Source: JAOPZW01 sp963788935
GTDB lineage: Bacteria > Actinomycetota > Thermoleophilia > Solirubrobacterales > Solirubrobacteraceae
Length of the DNA: 64,000 nucleotides
Assembly (NCBI GenBank): GCA_963788935.1
Contig: CAWBIM010000003.1
Location: forward strand, 124,001 to 188,000
Reading direction: 5' to 3'
Each line of letters starts with the position of its first letter. Position 1 is the stretch's first letter. Below are positions 25,868 to 35,500 of the stretch, piece after piece. The notes under the pieces are model-generated. The model searched no databases and was not told where the DNA came from. It saw only the letters and a program-made list of their open reading frames with translations. The translations under genes were made by a program, and so were the position numbers.

Positions 25868-26099
25868 GGTCGATCGGGTCCTCGCGCGGAGCGTCGGGCT
25901 CCGGCGCGGGCGGCTCGACCGGCTCGGGGGTGTCCGGCGGCGCCGGATCCGGGACGACCGGCCCCGGATCGGGCGAGCCCGGCGGACCGCTCGGCGGCGC
26001 GGGCTCGGGGTCCGGCACGACGGCCGGCTCCGGGACGACCGGGGTCGGCGGCTCCACCGGCTGGGGAACCTCGAGCACCGGTGCGGCCACCGCGCTCAA
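25842..26099 (-). CDS. Short proline-rich acidic protein, hypothetical
   Basis: About 85 residues with repeated PxP and PEP units (EVPQPVEPPTPVVPEP; PDPEPAPPSGPPG) and an acidic end. Start TTG at 26099 overlaps the CsbD stop (TTGA); GTG at 26090 is an alternative. It has no signal peptide and no recognised domain. It may be a disordered linker-type protein co-transcribed with CsbD, or a chance frame; the regular repeat and coupling favour a real gene modestly. Confidence 0.4.
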   Translation of the reverse strand: MSAVAAPVLEVPQPVEPPTPVVPEPAVVPDPEPAPPSGPPGSPDPGPVVPDPAPPDTPEPVEPPAPEPDAPREDPIDPPPAPETE

Positions 26100-26287
26100 G
26101 AGGTCTTGCGCTCCAGGTTGGCGACCTCCTCGGCCTTCGCGTCGGCGCGCTCGTGCGCCTCGGCGAGCTCCTCCTTCGCCTCGCCCTTGCGCTCCTCCTG
26201 GCGGCCCTCGCGGCGCAGCTCGGCGTCGTCGGCCAGGTCGCCGGCCGCCTTCTTGACTCGTCCAGTGATCTTGTCGGTGATGCTCAT
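26096..26287 (-). CDS. CsbD-family stress protein
   Basis: 63 residues: MSITDKITGRVKKAAGDLADD matches the start of CsbD-like proteins, followed by a charged, helical Glu/Ala/Lys tail. CsbD is a SigB-dependent general-stress protein in Bacillus; its molecular role is unknown. It lies 9 bases after the HAD gene and 0.7-1.4 kb from a SigB-type sigma gene. Confidence 0.8.
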   Translation of the reverse strand: MSITDKITGRVKKAAGDLADDAELRREGRQEERKGEAKEELAEAHERADAKAEEVANLERKTS

Positions 26288-26296
26288 GTCCTGGCG

Positions 26297-26950
26297 CTAC
26301 CCGAGCGGGGTCCACGACAAGCGCTCGCGCAACTCGTCGATCGAGGCGAAGACGATCCGCGCGCCCGCCTTGAGGAGCTCGCTGTCGGAGAAGCCGCCGG
26401 TGAGGACGGCGATCGTCTCCACGCCCGCGTTGCCGGCCGCCTCGCAGTCGTAGACCGAGTCGCCGATCATCACCGCCGGCCCGCCGCCGATCTTCTCGAG
26501 CGCGCTGTTGACGAGGTCGGGCTCCGGCTTCGTCCGCTCGACGTCGCCCGAGGTCGTCCACGCGTCCGCGAGCTCGCGGGCGTCGAGCAGGTCGAGGTAG
26601 TGGTCGACCTCGTCGGGCTTGGCCGACGAGGCCAGCACGACCTTGCTGCCGGCCCGCTTGAGGTCCTCGATCAGCTCGCGCGAGCCCTCGAGCGGGCGAA
26701 CCTCGTCGATCAGCGCCATGTACTGCTCGGTCTCCGCGGCCCGGACGTCGTCGCCCTCGCGCTCCTCGACCTCGTCGCCGAGCAGCGCGGCGATCATCTG
26801 GTCGCCGCCCATGCCGATCGCGCGGTGGATGCGCCACATGGGCAGCGTGTGCCCGTGGCCGCGGAGCGCCCGGTACCACGCGATCGCGTGGAAGTAGTTG
26901 GAGTCGACGAGCGTGCCGTCGATGTCGAGGATCGCGGCGGGAGAGGACAT
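26297..26950 (-). CDS. HAD-superfamily hydrolase (phosphoglycolate-phosphatase-like)
   Basis: 217 residues. Motif I DIDGTLVD carries the nucleophile Asp, motif II VVLASSAKP the Ser, motif III TKPEPD the Lys, and motif IV GDSVYDCEAA the acids. The cap is the small helical C1 type. It should dephosphorylate a small metabolite. The cap segment WRIHRAIGMGGDQM is close to WRIHRRIGMSGGLF of the second HAD protein at 60210-60872, so the two are paralogues. Confidence 0.88.
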   Translation of the reverse strand: MSSPAAILDIDGTLVDSNYFHAIAWYRALRGHGHTLPMWRIHRAIGMGGDQMIAALLGDEVEEREGDDVRAAETEQYMALIDEVRPLEGSRELIEDLKRAGSKVVLASSAKPDEVDHYLDLLDARELADAWTTSGDVERTKPEPDLVNSALEKIGGGPAVMIGDSVYDCEAAGNAGVETIAVLTGGFSDSELLKAGARIVFASIDELRERLSWTPLG

Positions 26951-26981
26951 GCGCCGCTTCCTACCCCGGGCGCGCCGGGGT

Positions 26982-27726
26982 TCAAGCCGCGCGGGCGACC
27001 GGCTCGATCGAATCGCGCATCGCGTCGATCGACCGGCGGATGAGCCGCGAGACGTGCATCTGCGAGACGCCGACGGCCCGGGCGATCTCGCGCTGCGTCA
27101 GGCCCTCGTAGTAGCGCAGCCGCACGATCTCGCGCTCGCGGTCGCCGAGGCCGGCGAGGCCGGGGCGCAGGAGCACGCGGTGCTCGGCGAGCGCGAAGCC
27201 CTCGTCGTCGCCGCCGATCGCCTCGAGCGCGTCCGGCGCCGTCCGCGAGCGGCTCGTCGAGCGACATCATCCGGTACGCGTCGGCGGCCCGCAGGGCCTC
27301 GAGCACCTGCTCGACACCGGTGTCGAGCGCGCCGGCGACCTCCTCGACCGTCGGCGACCGGCCGAGGTCGCGGGTCAGCGCCTCGCGGGCGCGGACGACG
27401 CGGGCGCACAGCTCCTGGACCTCGCGGGGGACGCGCAGCATCCAGCCCCGATCGCGGAAGTGGCGCTTGAGCTCGCCGGCGATCGTCGGGACCGCGAACG
27501 TCGCGAAGCGCACGTCGCGCGAGACGTCGAAGCGGTCGATCGCCTTCAGCAGCCCGAGCGAGGCGACCTGCTCGAGGTCCTCCAGCGGCTCGCCCTTGCC
27601 CGCGTAGCGTCGCGCCAGGCTGCGGGCCAGCGGCAGCATGCGCTCCGCCAGCTCGCTCCGCGCGGCCACGTCGCCGTCGTCGTGCCAGCGCCGCAGGAGC
27701 ACGCGGGCCTCATCCGCCCTATCCAC
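26982..27726 (-). CDS. SigB/SigF-type sigma factor (frameshifted)
   Basis: About 247 residues. Region 2 is LARSLARRYAGKGEPLEDLEQVASLGLLKAI, region 3 includes RDRGWMLRVPREVQEL, and region 4 has the helix-turn-helix LTQREIARAVGVSQMHVSRL. It belongs to the stress/sporulation sigma group (about 250 residues) that is held by RsbW-like kinases. One extra base near 27240 splits the frame; removing it yields LADGPDALEAIGGDDEG. A similar paralogue lies at 29011-29823. Confidence 0.87.
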
Positions 27727-27835
27727 CGACCGTCACCCCCTGATCGACCGTGTTGCGTGGCCATCCTCGCGGGCGACGTGGTCCAGTGATAGGTGGTCAC
27801 ACCCGGTCAGCGATATCAGGCATCATTTGGTGGTG

Positions 27836-28993
27836 ATGGAAGGGGCGGTCAAGGATGGGCAGACCGTGAGCGCGACCCGGTTCGCGCAGCTGACCGGCGT
27901 CTCGCGCGAACGCCTGCGCACCTGGGAGCGCCGCTACGGCTTCCCCGCGCCGCGCCGCGTCGCCCAGGGGCCGCGCCGCTACGCGGTCGAGGACGTGCCC
28001 CGCGTCGTCGCCGTCCGCCACGCCGCCACGGTCGGCGTCCCGCTCGCCGAGGCGATCGCGCGGACGACCGCCGCGCCCGCGGCGCCGCCGCCCGCGGCCG
28101 ACACGCTCGCGGCGCTCGTCGACCAGCTGCCGGTCCCGGTGGTCGCGCTCTCGGGCCCCGCGCCGATCCGCGTCGAGTACGTCAACGCGGCGCTGCGCGC
28201 GATCCCCGACGCACCGGGGCCGGGCGACGCGCTGACCGAGGCCGTCCCCGCCTTCGCCGGGACGCCGTGCGAGAGCGCGCTGCTGCGGCTGTTCGCCACC
28301 GAGGCCGGCGCCGTCGAGGCCCACCATCCCGCGTGGGGCGGGCACACGCGCTACGCCGCGCGGTCCGCGCTGTTCCGCGTCCCGGCCGCGCCGGGCGCCG
28401 CGCCGCTGGTCGCGATGCTCGGCCTCGAGGGCGACGGCGAGCGGGCCGCGCGCGCGGCGCTCGCCGCCCAGCGCCGCGAGCTCGAGGGCCTGCGCCACCA
28501 GCACGCGCGCGACGCCCGCGACCTCGAGACCGTCGCGCTGCTCGCGGGCGCCATCCAGGCCGAGCCCGAGCCGTCGGCGGCGCTGCACGAGAGCCTCGAC
28601 GTGATCGTCCGCCAGACCGCCGCCGTCGACGCCGGCCTGGCCGAGCACGGCGGCGGCCGCCTCGTCCTCGACCGCTCCCTGCGCGGGCGGCTCGGCCCGG
28701 GCGCGGCGACGGTCGCCGCCCACCCGCCGCTCGCCCGCGCGCTGCGCGACGGCGAGCCGCTCTGGCTCGACGACGCCGCCCGCGCCGCGCTTGCCGTCCC
28801 GGACGGCCTCCGCGCGTGCGCCGCGCCCGTCGTCGTCGCCGCCGAGCCGCTCGGGATGCTCGTGCTCGGGATCGAGGGCCCGGAGGCGCTGGACGCCGAC
28901 GAGCGCCGGCTGCTGCGGGCCGTGGCGGGGACGGTCGGCTTCGCGCTGCTGCGCGACCGGCTGGTGGCGGAGCTGCGGGCGGCGCGGCGGTAG
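27836..28993 (+). CDS. MerR-type DNA-binding protein with PAS-like and GAF-like sensor domains
   Basis: 385 residues. The N-terminal helix-turn-helix (FAQLTGVSRERLRTWERRYGFPAPRR) is of the MerR/CarA-BldC kind. A PAS-like segment (about 95-200, from LVDQLPVPVVALSG) and a GAF-like segment (about 235-380, LETVALLAGAI to LLRAVAGTVGFALL) follow. A one-protein sensor-regulator is likely; the signal is unknown and no B12-binding motif is seen. GTG at 27866 is an alternative start. It lies between two SigB-type sigma genes, divergent from one and convergent with the other. Confidence 0.75.
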   Translation: MEGAVKDGQTVSATRFAQLTGVSRERLRTWERRYGFPAPRRVAQGPRRYAVEDVPRVVAVRHAATVGVPLAEAIARTTAAPAAPPPAADTLAALVDQLPVPVVALSGPAPIRVEYVNAALRAIPDAPGPGDALTEAVPAFAGTPCESALLRLFATEAGAVEAHHPAWGGHTRYAARSALFRVPAAPGAAPLVAMLGLEGDGERAARAALAAQRRELEGLRHQHARDARDLETVALLAGAIQAEPEPSAALHESLDVIVRQTAAVDAGLAEHGGGRLVLDRSLRGRLGPGAATVAAHPPLARALRDGEPLWLDDAARAALAVPDGLRACAAPVVVAAEPLGMLVLGIEGPEALDADERRLLRAVAGTVGFALLRDRLVAELRAARR

Positions 28994-29016
28994 CGGCCCC
29001 CGCCGCCCCGCTACCG
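28988..29016. terminator. Bidirectional hairpin between convergent genes
   Basis: CGGTAGCGG (28988-28996) and CCGCTACCG (29008-29016) form a perfect 9-bp stem with an 11-base loop. The stem contains the stop codons of both the MerR/GAF gene and the second sigma factor. No U-tract. Confidence 0.6.
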
Positions 29017-29823
29017 CGGGGCGTCGTCGGCGCCGGTCCGCGCGACGGTGCGCAGCCGGGCGATCGACTGGCGGATGATGCGCGAGACCTGCATCTGCGA
29101 GACGCCGATGCGCTCGCCGATCTCGGCCTGGGTGAGGTCCTCCTCGAAGCGCAGCCGCAGGACCTCGCGCTCGCGCGGGGTCACGGCGCGCATGAGCTGC
29201 TCGAGCGTCGCGCGGCTCTCGGCCAGGCGGAAGCCCTCCTCGGCCGTGCCGACCGTGTCGCCGAGCGTCTCCCCCGCCTCGTCCTCGTTGCCGCGCGGCG
29301 TCGACAGCGACGTGGCGCGGTAGGCGCCGGAGGCCTCGAGCGCCTCGAGGACGTCCTCCTCCTCGATCCCGACGGCCTCGGCGATCTCGGACACCGTCGG
29401 CTGGCGGCGCAGGTCGGTCGACAGCTCGGAGACCTTGCGGTCGACGCGCAGCGCGAGCTCCTGGAGGTCGCGCGGGACGCGCACGGACCAGGTCCGGTCG
29501 CGGAAGTAGCGCTTGATCTCGCCCAGGATCGTGGGGACCGCGTAGCTCGAGAACGCGACGTCGCGCCCGAGGTCGAAGCGGTCGATCGCCTTGACCAGCC
29601 CGAGGCACGCGACCTGGAAGAGGTCGTCGAACGGCTCCTCCGGGCGCTGGTAGCGGCGGGCGAGCTGGCGCGCGAGGGGCAGGAAGCGCTCGACGAGCAG
29701 CTCGCGGTCCACCGGGTCGCGGCGGTCGAGGTAGCGCTCGAAGAGCGCGCGGTCCTCGGTGGCCCGGTCGGCCCCGCGGGCCGGCTCGCCGCCGGCGACG
29801 GGTCGCGGCGTCACGGCGCGCAT
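29011..29823 (-). CDS. SigB/SigF-type sigma factor (second copy)
   Basis: 270 residues, frame intact. Region 2 LARQLARRYQRPEEPFDDLFQVACLGLVKAI, region 3 FRDRTWSVRVPRDLQEL, and region 4 LTQAEIGERIGVSQMQVSRI parallel the copy at 26982-27726. I use ATG 29823; longer starts upstream would add a low-complexity leader. It is likely controlled by an RsbW/STAS switch such as that at 20-21 kb. Divergent from the ANTAR gene. Confidence 0.9.
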   Translation of the reverse strand: MRAVTPRPVAGGEPARGADRATEDRALFERYLDRRDPVDRELLVERFLPLARQLARRYQRPEEPFDDLFQVACLGLVKAIDRFDLGRDVAFSSYAVPTILGEIKRYFRDRTWSVRVPRDLQELALRVDRKVSELSTDLRRQPTVSEIAEAVGIEEEDVLEALEASGAYRATSLSTPRGNEDEAGETLGDTVGTAEEGFRLAESRATLEQLMRAVTPREREVLRLRFEEDLTQAEIGERIGVSQMQVSRIIRQSIARLRTVARTGADDAPR

Positions 29824-29975
29824 ACCTGCCGTGGGCAGGGCGAACGGGCGGAGTCCGTCGGTGCGGGCGTCAATTGGGGTGCGCTCTTGGTCTGCGTCGG
29901 GCGCCGGGGCCTGGGGCGCACAGAAAGCCGGCGGGGTCAGGGCCGGAGCTCCACATCCTAGCGGCCACCTGCCGC

Positions 29976-29985
29976 ACGGTAGGCT
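29976..29985. promoter_or_regulatory. Overlapping divergent -10 elements, sigma factor/ANTAR gene
   Basis: ACGGTAGGCT reads TAGGCT toward the ANTAR gene and TACCGT toward the sigma gene, sharing the TA at 29980-29981. The ANTAR leader would be about 14 bases with GGGAGG as ribosome site. The sigma leader would be about 145 bases, so the minus-strand use is less certain; TAGGAT at 29960-29955 is another candidate. Confidence 0.35.
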
Positions 29986-30005
29986 CGCGACGGGAGGTTC
30001 GACCA

Positions 30006-30626
30006 ATGTCCGACACCGTCGAGAACCCGAGCAAGCTGCGGGCGCTGAAGGTCCTGCTCGCCGATCAGGATGCGGGTGCTCTGCGCATCACGGCGGCGCG
30101 CGTCCGCGAACTCGGACACGAGGTCGTCGAAATGGCGATCGGCATCCAGGAGGCGGCCGAGACGATCGCCCGCGACGACCCGGACATCTCGGTCGTCGTC
30201 GTGTACGACGATTCGGCCTACGCGCTCGACCTCATCGAGGAGATCACCGAGTTCGCCCGCGGTCCGGTGATGGCGATCGTCGAGCACGAGGACCCCGAGT
30301 TCGTCAGCGAGGCGGCCAAGCGCGGGATCTACGCGTACGCGCGCGAGGGGCTGACCGAGTCGATCCAGTCGGGCATCGAGGTGGCGATCCGCCGCCACGA
30401 CGACCAGCGGCGCCTCGTCGAGCAGGTCGAGCGCCTCGAGTCCGCCCTCGAGCGGCGCGCGCTCATCGAGCGGGCGAAGGGGATCCTCATGGAGCGCCAC
30501 GGCATCGACGAGCGCGAGGCCTTCGAGCGGCTGCGCCGGCACGCCCGCAGCCGCAACCGGACGGTCGTGGACGTGTCCGCATCCGTCGCCGAAGGGCACG
30601 CGCTGCTGCCGAAGGCGCGCGATTAG
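30006..30626 (+). CDS. Response-regulator-like protein with ANTAR RNA-binding domain
   Basis: 206 residues. An N-terminal receiver-like domain (about 14-130; LKVLLADQDAGALRITAARV) is joined by a coiled helix to an ANTAR domain (about 150-205; LIERAKGILMERHGIDEREAFERLR). ANTAR domains bind paired RNA hairpins and prevent termination. The phospho-acceptor pocket is not typical: VVVYDDSAY stands where the acceptor Asp is expected. Short leader with GGGAGG. No histidine kinase is adjacent. Followed by a small membrane protein on the same strand. Confidence 0.9.
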   Translation: MSDTVENPSKLRALKVLLADQDAGALRITAARVRELGHEVVEMAIGIQEAAETIARDDPDISVVVVYDDSAYALDLIEEITEFARGPVMAIVEHEDPEFVSEAAKRGIYAYAREGLTESIQSGIEVAIRRHDDQRRLVEQVERLESALERRALIERAKGILMERHGIDEREAFERLRRHARSRNRTVVDVSASVAEGHALLPKARD

Positions 30627-30658
30627 CGGACCGCGGGCGAGGGGAACCGGGAGGAACC

Positions 30659-30826
30659 ATGATCGGCATCCTCATCGCCGTCCTGCTCGCCGCGCTCGTG
30701 TACTGGGTGTGCCTGGCGCTCGGCCTGCCCTCGATCGTCGCCATCGTCGCCGCGATCCTCGTCCTGCTCGCCGGGTTCAGCTCCGGGGGCTACGGTCTGC
30801 GCGGCTGGGGTGGCCGCCGCCTCTAG
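30659..30826 (+). CDS. Small membrane protein, hypothetical
   Basis: 55 residues with two hydrophobic helices (IGILIAVLLAALVYWVCLAL and VAIVAAILVLLAGF) and a Gly/Arg-rich end. GGGAGGA lies 5 bases before the ATG. It resembles small actinobacterial membrane proteins of unknown function. The end overlaps the start of the YihY gene by 17 bases, so they are probably co-expressed. Confidence 0.65.
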   Translation: MIGILIAVLLAALVYWVCLALGLPSIVAIVAAILVLLAGFSSGGYGLRGWGGRRL

Positions 30827-31785
30827 CCGCACCGACGTCCCGGACCCGCCCGAGCCAGACGGCCCCGGGCGGGCCGACCTCCCCGCGGTCCTCAAGCGCG
30901 CGTTCGCCAACTTCCGCGCGAACGAGATGACCGATCACGCCGGGACGCTGACGTACTTCGCGATGATGTCCCTGTTCCCGGCGCTGCTGCTCGGCGTGAC
31001 GCTGCTCGGCCTCTTCGGCCAGCAGGGGCTCGTCACCGACGCGAGCAACTACGTGCTCGACCATGGCGCCGACGCCGACACCGCGTCGCGTGATCCGCAA
31101 GACGCTGGACAACGTCGTCAACTCCTCCGGCGGCGCGCTGGGCTTCTCGCTCGTGCTCTCGATCGTCCTGGCCCTCAACGGCGCGTCGGGCGCGTTCGCC
31201 GCGGCCGGCCGGGCGCTCAACACGGTCTACGGGATCCAGGAGGACCGCGGCTTCGTGCGCCGCAAGCTCACGGACCTCGCGACGACCATGGTCGTGATCG
31301 CCCTGTTCCTCATCGTCCTCGTCGCCCTGTTCCTCGGCGGCGGGATCGCGGACGACCTGTTCGGGAAGATCGGCCTCGGCTCCACGGCCGCGACCGTGTG
31401 GTCGGTCGTCCGCTGGCCCGTCGCCCTGCTCGCGGCGTGCGTCGGCTACGCGCTCGTCTACGCCGTCTCGCCGAACATCGTCCCGCGCCGCTTCCGCTGG
31501 CTGTCGCCCGGTGCGCTGCTCGGCGTCGTGCTCTGGCTCGTGCTGTCGGCCGGGTTCGGCGTCTACATCCAGCACTTCGCGACCTACGGGGCGGCCTACG
31601 GCGCGTTCGGGGCGGCGATCGTGCTGCTCCTGTGGCTCTATCTCTCGGCGAACGCCTTCCTGTTCGGCGGCGAGTTCAATGCGGAGCTCGAGCGGGCGGA
31701 GCGGATCGGCGCGGGCGCCCCGCCGGCCGCCAGCCCGCCGCCGTCGCCGCGCGAGCCGACGGGCCGCGCGGCCGACGCGGACTGA
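30810..31785 (+). CDS. YihY/BrkB-family inner-membrane protein (frameshifted)
   Basis: About 325 residues. NFRANEMTDHAGTLTYFAMM and FPALLLGVTLLGLFGQ are the family's N-terminus; NGASGAFAAAGRALNTVYG and FVRRKLTDLATTMV follow; VLLLWLYLSANAFLFGGEFNAEL is the typical last helix. Six membrane helices. YihY proteins were once called RNase BN, but their function is unknown. A +1 shift lies between about 31060 and 31085, splitting the gene. GTG 30810 is the start; the C-terminal tail is Pro/Ala-rich. Confidence 0.85.
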
Positions 31786-31873
31786 CCCGCGCGGGCGCGG
31801 GCGGGAACGAGTCACGCGGCCCGGTGGCCGCCGGGCCGCGCGAAGGGTCAGGGGTGGTGTGCCGGCGCGCGGG

Positions 31874-32410
31874 TCAGACCGCGCTCGGCAGGCCGCGCCG
31901 CAGCGGGCGGCGGGGCTCCGGGCTCACGGTCGGCGTGCCCATCGCGATCAGCTCGTCGGCGAGCGCCAGCGCGTGGGCGTGCCCCTCGGGCCCCGAGCGC
32001 TGCAGCGCCCGCGCGAGGTGCATCCCGACGCGCTCGAGCTCGATCGACGAGCCGGGCAGCGACAGCTCGGGCCGACCGCTCAACCACCGGCGCAGGCGCG
32101 AGCGACGGTCGTGCAGGCGCGCGATCTCGGCCAGGCAGCGCTCGGCGCGGCGGCGACGGAGCGCGGCCGGGCCGGCCGAGCCGATCGCATCGGCGGCGTA
32201 GCGGTAGAGGTCCTGGCGCCGATCGTCGTCGACGACGTCGTTGTACGAGCGGAGGTATGCGCCGATGACGGGGCAGACCGCCTGGGGCCGGTCGCTGAAC
32301 GGCTCGCCCGCAAGCATCGAGGCGAGCTCCATCACGCAGACGCCCTTCTCCGGGGAAGCGTGCTTGCCCCTCCGAAGGCGGACGTTCTGGTGACTGACGA
32401 TCGACGTCAT
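31874..32410 (-). CDS. Conserved actinobacterial hypothetical protein (C-MELAS-LAGE motif)
   Basis: 178 residues from ATG 32410 with AAAGGAG 9 bases upstream. The motif CVMELASMLAGEPFSDRP followed by CPVIGAYLRSYNDVVDDDRR recurs, as far as I recall, in many actinobacterial hypothetical proteins, but no function is attached. The middle part is basic and helical (RRRRAERCLAEIARLHDRRSRLRRWL). No membrane segment. It stands alone between the YihY gene and the helicase-nuclease pair. Confidence 0.7.
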   Translation of the reverse strand: MTSIVSHQNVRLRRGKHASPEKGVCVMELASMLAGEPFSDRPQAVCPVIGAYLRSYNDVVDDDRRQDLYRYAADAIGSAGPAALRRRRAERCLAEIARLHDRRSRLRRWLSGRPELSLPGSSIELERVGMHLARALQRSGPEGHAHALALADELIAMGTPTVSPEPRRPLRRGLPSAV

Positions 32411-32579
32411 GGCCGCTCCTTTCGACGTGCCTTGCCGCGGTGGTGGTTCCCAGGACCGGCCCGGCCAGGCACGGTCCGTCACCTGTTCGTGCCGCGCATT
32501 CTCCGCCCATGGGCCCCCGGATGGAAGGGCAGATCGCAAACGCGGACACCAGGAGCTGGACTATTGGGCGCCGCGGGTA

Positions 32580-35500
32580 CTACTGCATGCCGACGGCGTC
32601 CTCCACCGTCCGGTCGGTCAGCGCGGTCGGATACGAGCACAGCCCGGCCCGCCCGGGGCACGTCGCGCACAGCGCCCGGTGCGGCACGGCGGCGACCGGG
32701 AACTCTCCCGCCAGCAGCCCGGCGGCCCGCGATCGCAGCTCGCGCTCGAGGTCGGCCGCGTCGGCCGCCTCGTACCGGTGGACGACCGGCTCGCCCGCGC
32801 GCTCGAGGAAGTGGTGGACGACCTCGACCGCCGGCGCCCCCGCCCGCAGGCACGCCAGCCCGTAGATCCGGCGCTGGACGCCGTAGGACGCCTGGACGAG
32901 CGCCTCGAGGTCCGCGTCGCCCACGCGGTCGGACTTGTAGTCGACGACGAGCGCGGTGCCGTCGGCCTCCTCGGCCAGCACGTCGACGACACCGTTCACG
33001 AGCGGACCGTCGGCCATCAGCGGGAACGCGAACCAGTGCTCGCGGTGCACGCGCGGCGCCGCCCCGAGCCGCGCGTTCAGCTCGCTCGCGGCGAACGCCC
33101 CGACCATCGCGAGCAGGTCGGCCACGTCCTCGTCGCTGAGCTCGATCTCGAACGCCGCGCCGAGCTCGCGCACCGCGTCGGCTCCCGGAACGGGCGCCCC
33201 GGGCGCGAGCCGCTCGAGCAGCTCGTGCACGAGCGAGCCGCGCACGCGCGGGTCGAGCCCGTCGGCCGGCGTCTCGGGGTCGACGAGGTGCGGCGGCGGC
33301 TCCTGCTCGCGCATGCCGAGGTGACGCTCGAGGTGGAAGCGGTACGGACACGCCGCATAGCGGGTCAGCGAGGAGTAGCTGACCGTGGCGGGCGGCGGCG
33401 GGCGCGAGGCGAGCGGGTCGGGCGGCGGTGCCGGCGCGTGGGCGGTCAGCTCCGCGAGGTCGTCGTCCCCGGGCGCCTGCACGGGGACCTCGGCGGCGTC
33501 GCCGAGCGCCAGCGACAGCTGCTCGCCCGGCGCGCCGGGGCCGAGGTGCAGGACCCGGCCGACGGTCTGCGGCGCGTTCAGCGCCACCCGCAGGCGGCCG
33601 GCGTGGCCGCCCGCCGTCCATTCGCGCACGATCTCCGGCGTGCCGCTCGACACCGCGCCGAGGTCCGGCACGAGCAGCGGGCCCATCCACGACAGCGGCG
33701 CGGCCGCGGGCCCGGGCGCCGGCCAGCCCTTCTCGAGCTCGACGGCGCCCGACAGGATCAGGCGTTCCTCGGCGCGGGTGACGGCGACGTGCATCACGCG
33801 CCGGTCCTCGGCCTCCTCCGCCTCGCGACGGGCCTCCGCGATCGCGTCCCAGTCGAGCGCGCGCTCGCGGGTGTTCTCGACGCTCACGAGCCGCAGGCCC
33901 GACGCGGTCGCCCGCGACCAGCAGGTCGGGCTGGCGCGTGTTGCCCCGGCGGCCCAGGTCGGCGACCACGACGACGGGGAACTCGAGGCCCTTGGCGGCG
34001 TGGATCGTCATGAGGCGCACGGCCTCGAGGTCGCCGAGGTCGACGGGCGCGTCGGGCTCGCGGGCGTCGGCCTCGAGCTCGGCGTTGGCGTGGTCGATGA
34101 ACCCGCGCACGTCGCGCCCGCGGCGGGCCTCGAAGCCCGCCGCGAGGCGCCGGAGCTTGTTGATGTTCGCCAGGCGCCGGGCGCCGCCGGGGAGGCCGAG
34201 CACGTGCAGGTCGTAGCCGGTCCGCTCGACCACGCGGCCGAGCAGCTCGTCGAGCCCGAGCCGCGGCGCGCGCTCGCGCTCGGGGCCGAACCAGGCCCGG
34301 AACGTGCGCAGGCGGTCGTGGTCGGCCGCGGGCAGCCGCGTGGCGGGGTCGGTGACCGCGTCCCACAGCGCGCCGCGCATCCGGCGCGCGGTCATCGCCA
34401 GCAGCGCGAGCGCGTCGGACGACAGCCCGACGAGCGGGGAGGCGAGCAGCCCGAGCAGCGCGCCCTCGTCGCGCGGGTTGGCGAGCGCACCGAGGTAGCA
34501 GCAGAGGTCCTGGACCTGTCGGCGCCCCCACCACCCGCGCCCGCCGGTCGCGAGCGTGGCGAGGCCCTCCTGCTCGATCGCGCGCTCGTAGAGGCCGATG
34601 TCGGTCGCCGCGCGCAGGAGCACCACGACGTCCCCGGGGTCGGCCTCGCCGTCACGGACGAGCGCGGCGATCCGCTGCGCCACGATCCGCGCCTCGGCGT
34701 GGCGCGCGGGCGGGGCGGCGGGCAGGCCGTCGCCGAGCTCCGGCGCGTACGCGGCCGACCACGCCGCGGCCTCGGTCAGCACGAGCTCGACCCGCGGCTC
34801 GGCCTCCGGCGGCTCGTCGCGGCCCGGGCGCAGCGCGACCCACGAGTGGCCGTGGGCGTCGGCGAACGCCGCGTCGATCGTCTCGAGGATCTCCGGGCGC
34901 GCGCGGAAGCTCGTGGCGAGCGTGGCGGTCGCGCCCTCGCGCGCGAGCTCGGTCCGCCGCGTGCGGAACACCTCGACGTCGGCGTGGCGGAAGCCGTAGA
35001 TCGACTGCAGCTCGTCGCCGACCGTGAAGACGTTGCCGCGATCGAGGAAGCCCAGGATCTCGAGCTGCAGCGGGTTCGTGTCCTGGAACTCGTCGACCAT
35101 GATCCGCTCGAAGCGGCCGGCGTACGAGCCGGCCGCGGCGGGCGACCCGGCGAGCAGGTCGCGGGTCGAGCAGCTCGAGATCGTCGAAGTCGACCGCCGA
35201 GCGCTCGCGCTTGGCCGCGGCGTACGCGTCGGCGAAGCGGCCGAGGAGCTCGTCGAGGAGCACGAGGACCGGGCGCGCGCGGGCGTCGCGGCAGCCGGCG
35301 GCGAAGACCTCGAGGGCGGCGAGGTAGCGCCGGCTCGGGTCGTCCTGCAGCTCGGCCACCGAGCCCGGGGCGTACGTCGCCGCCTTGAGCGCGAGCGCCG
35401 CGGCGGGCTCCTCGGCCGGCAGCGCGGCGAGCATCGCGCGGCACGCCTCGACCGCCGTGCGGGCGCGTTCGATCGTCACGAGCCCGCGCGCGCCGCGCAG

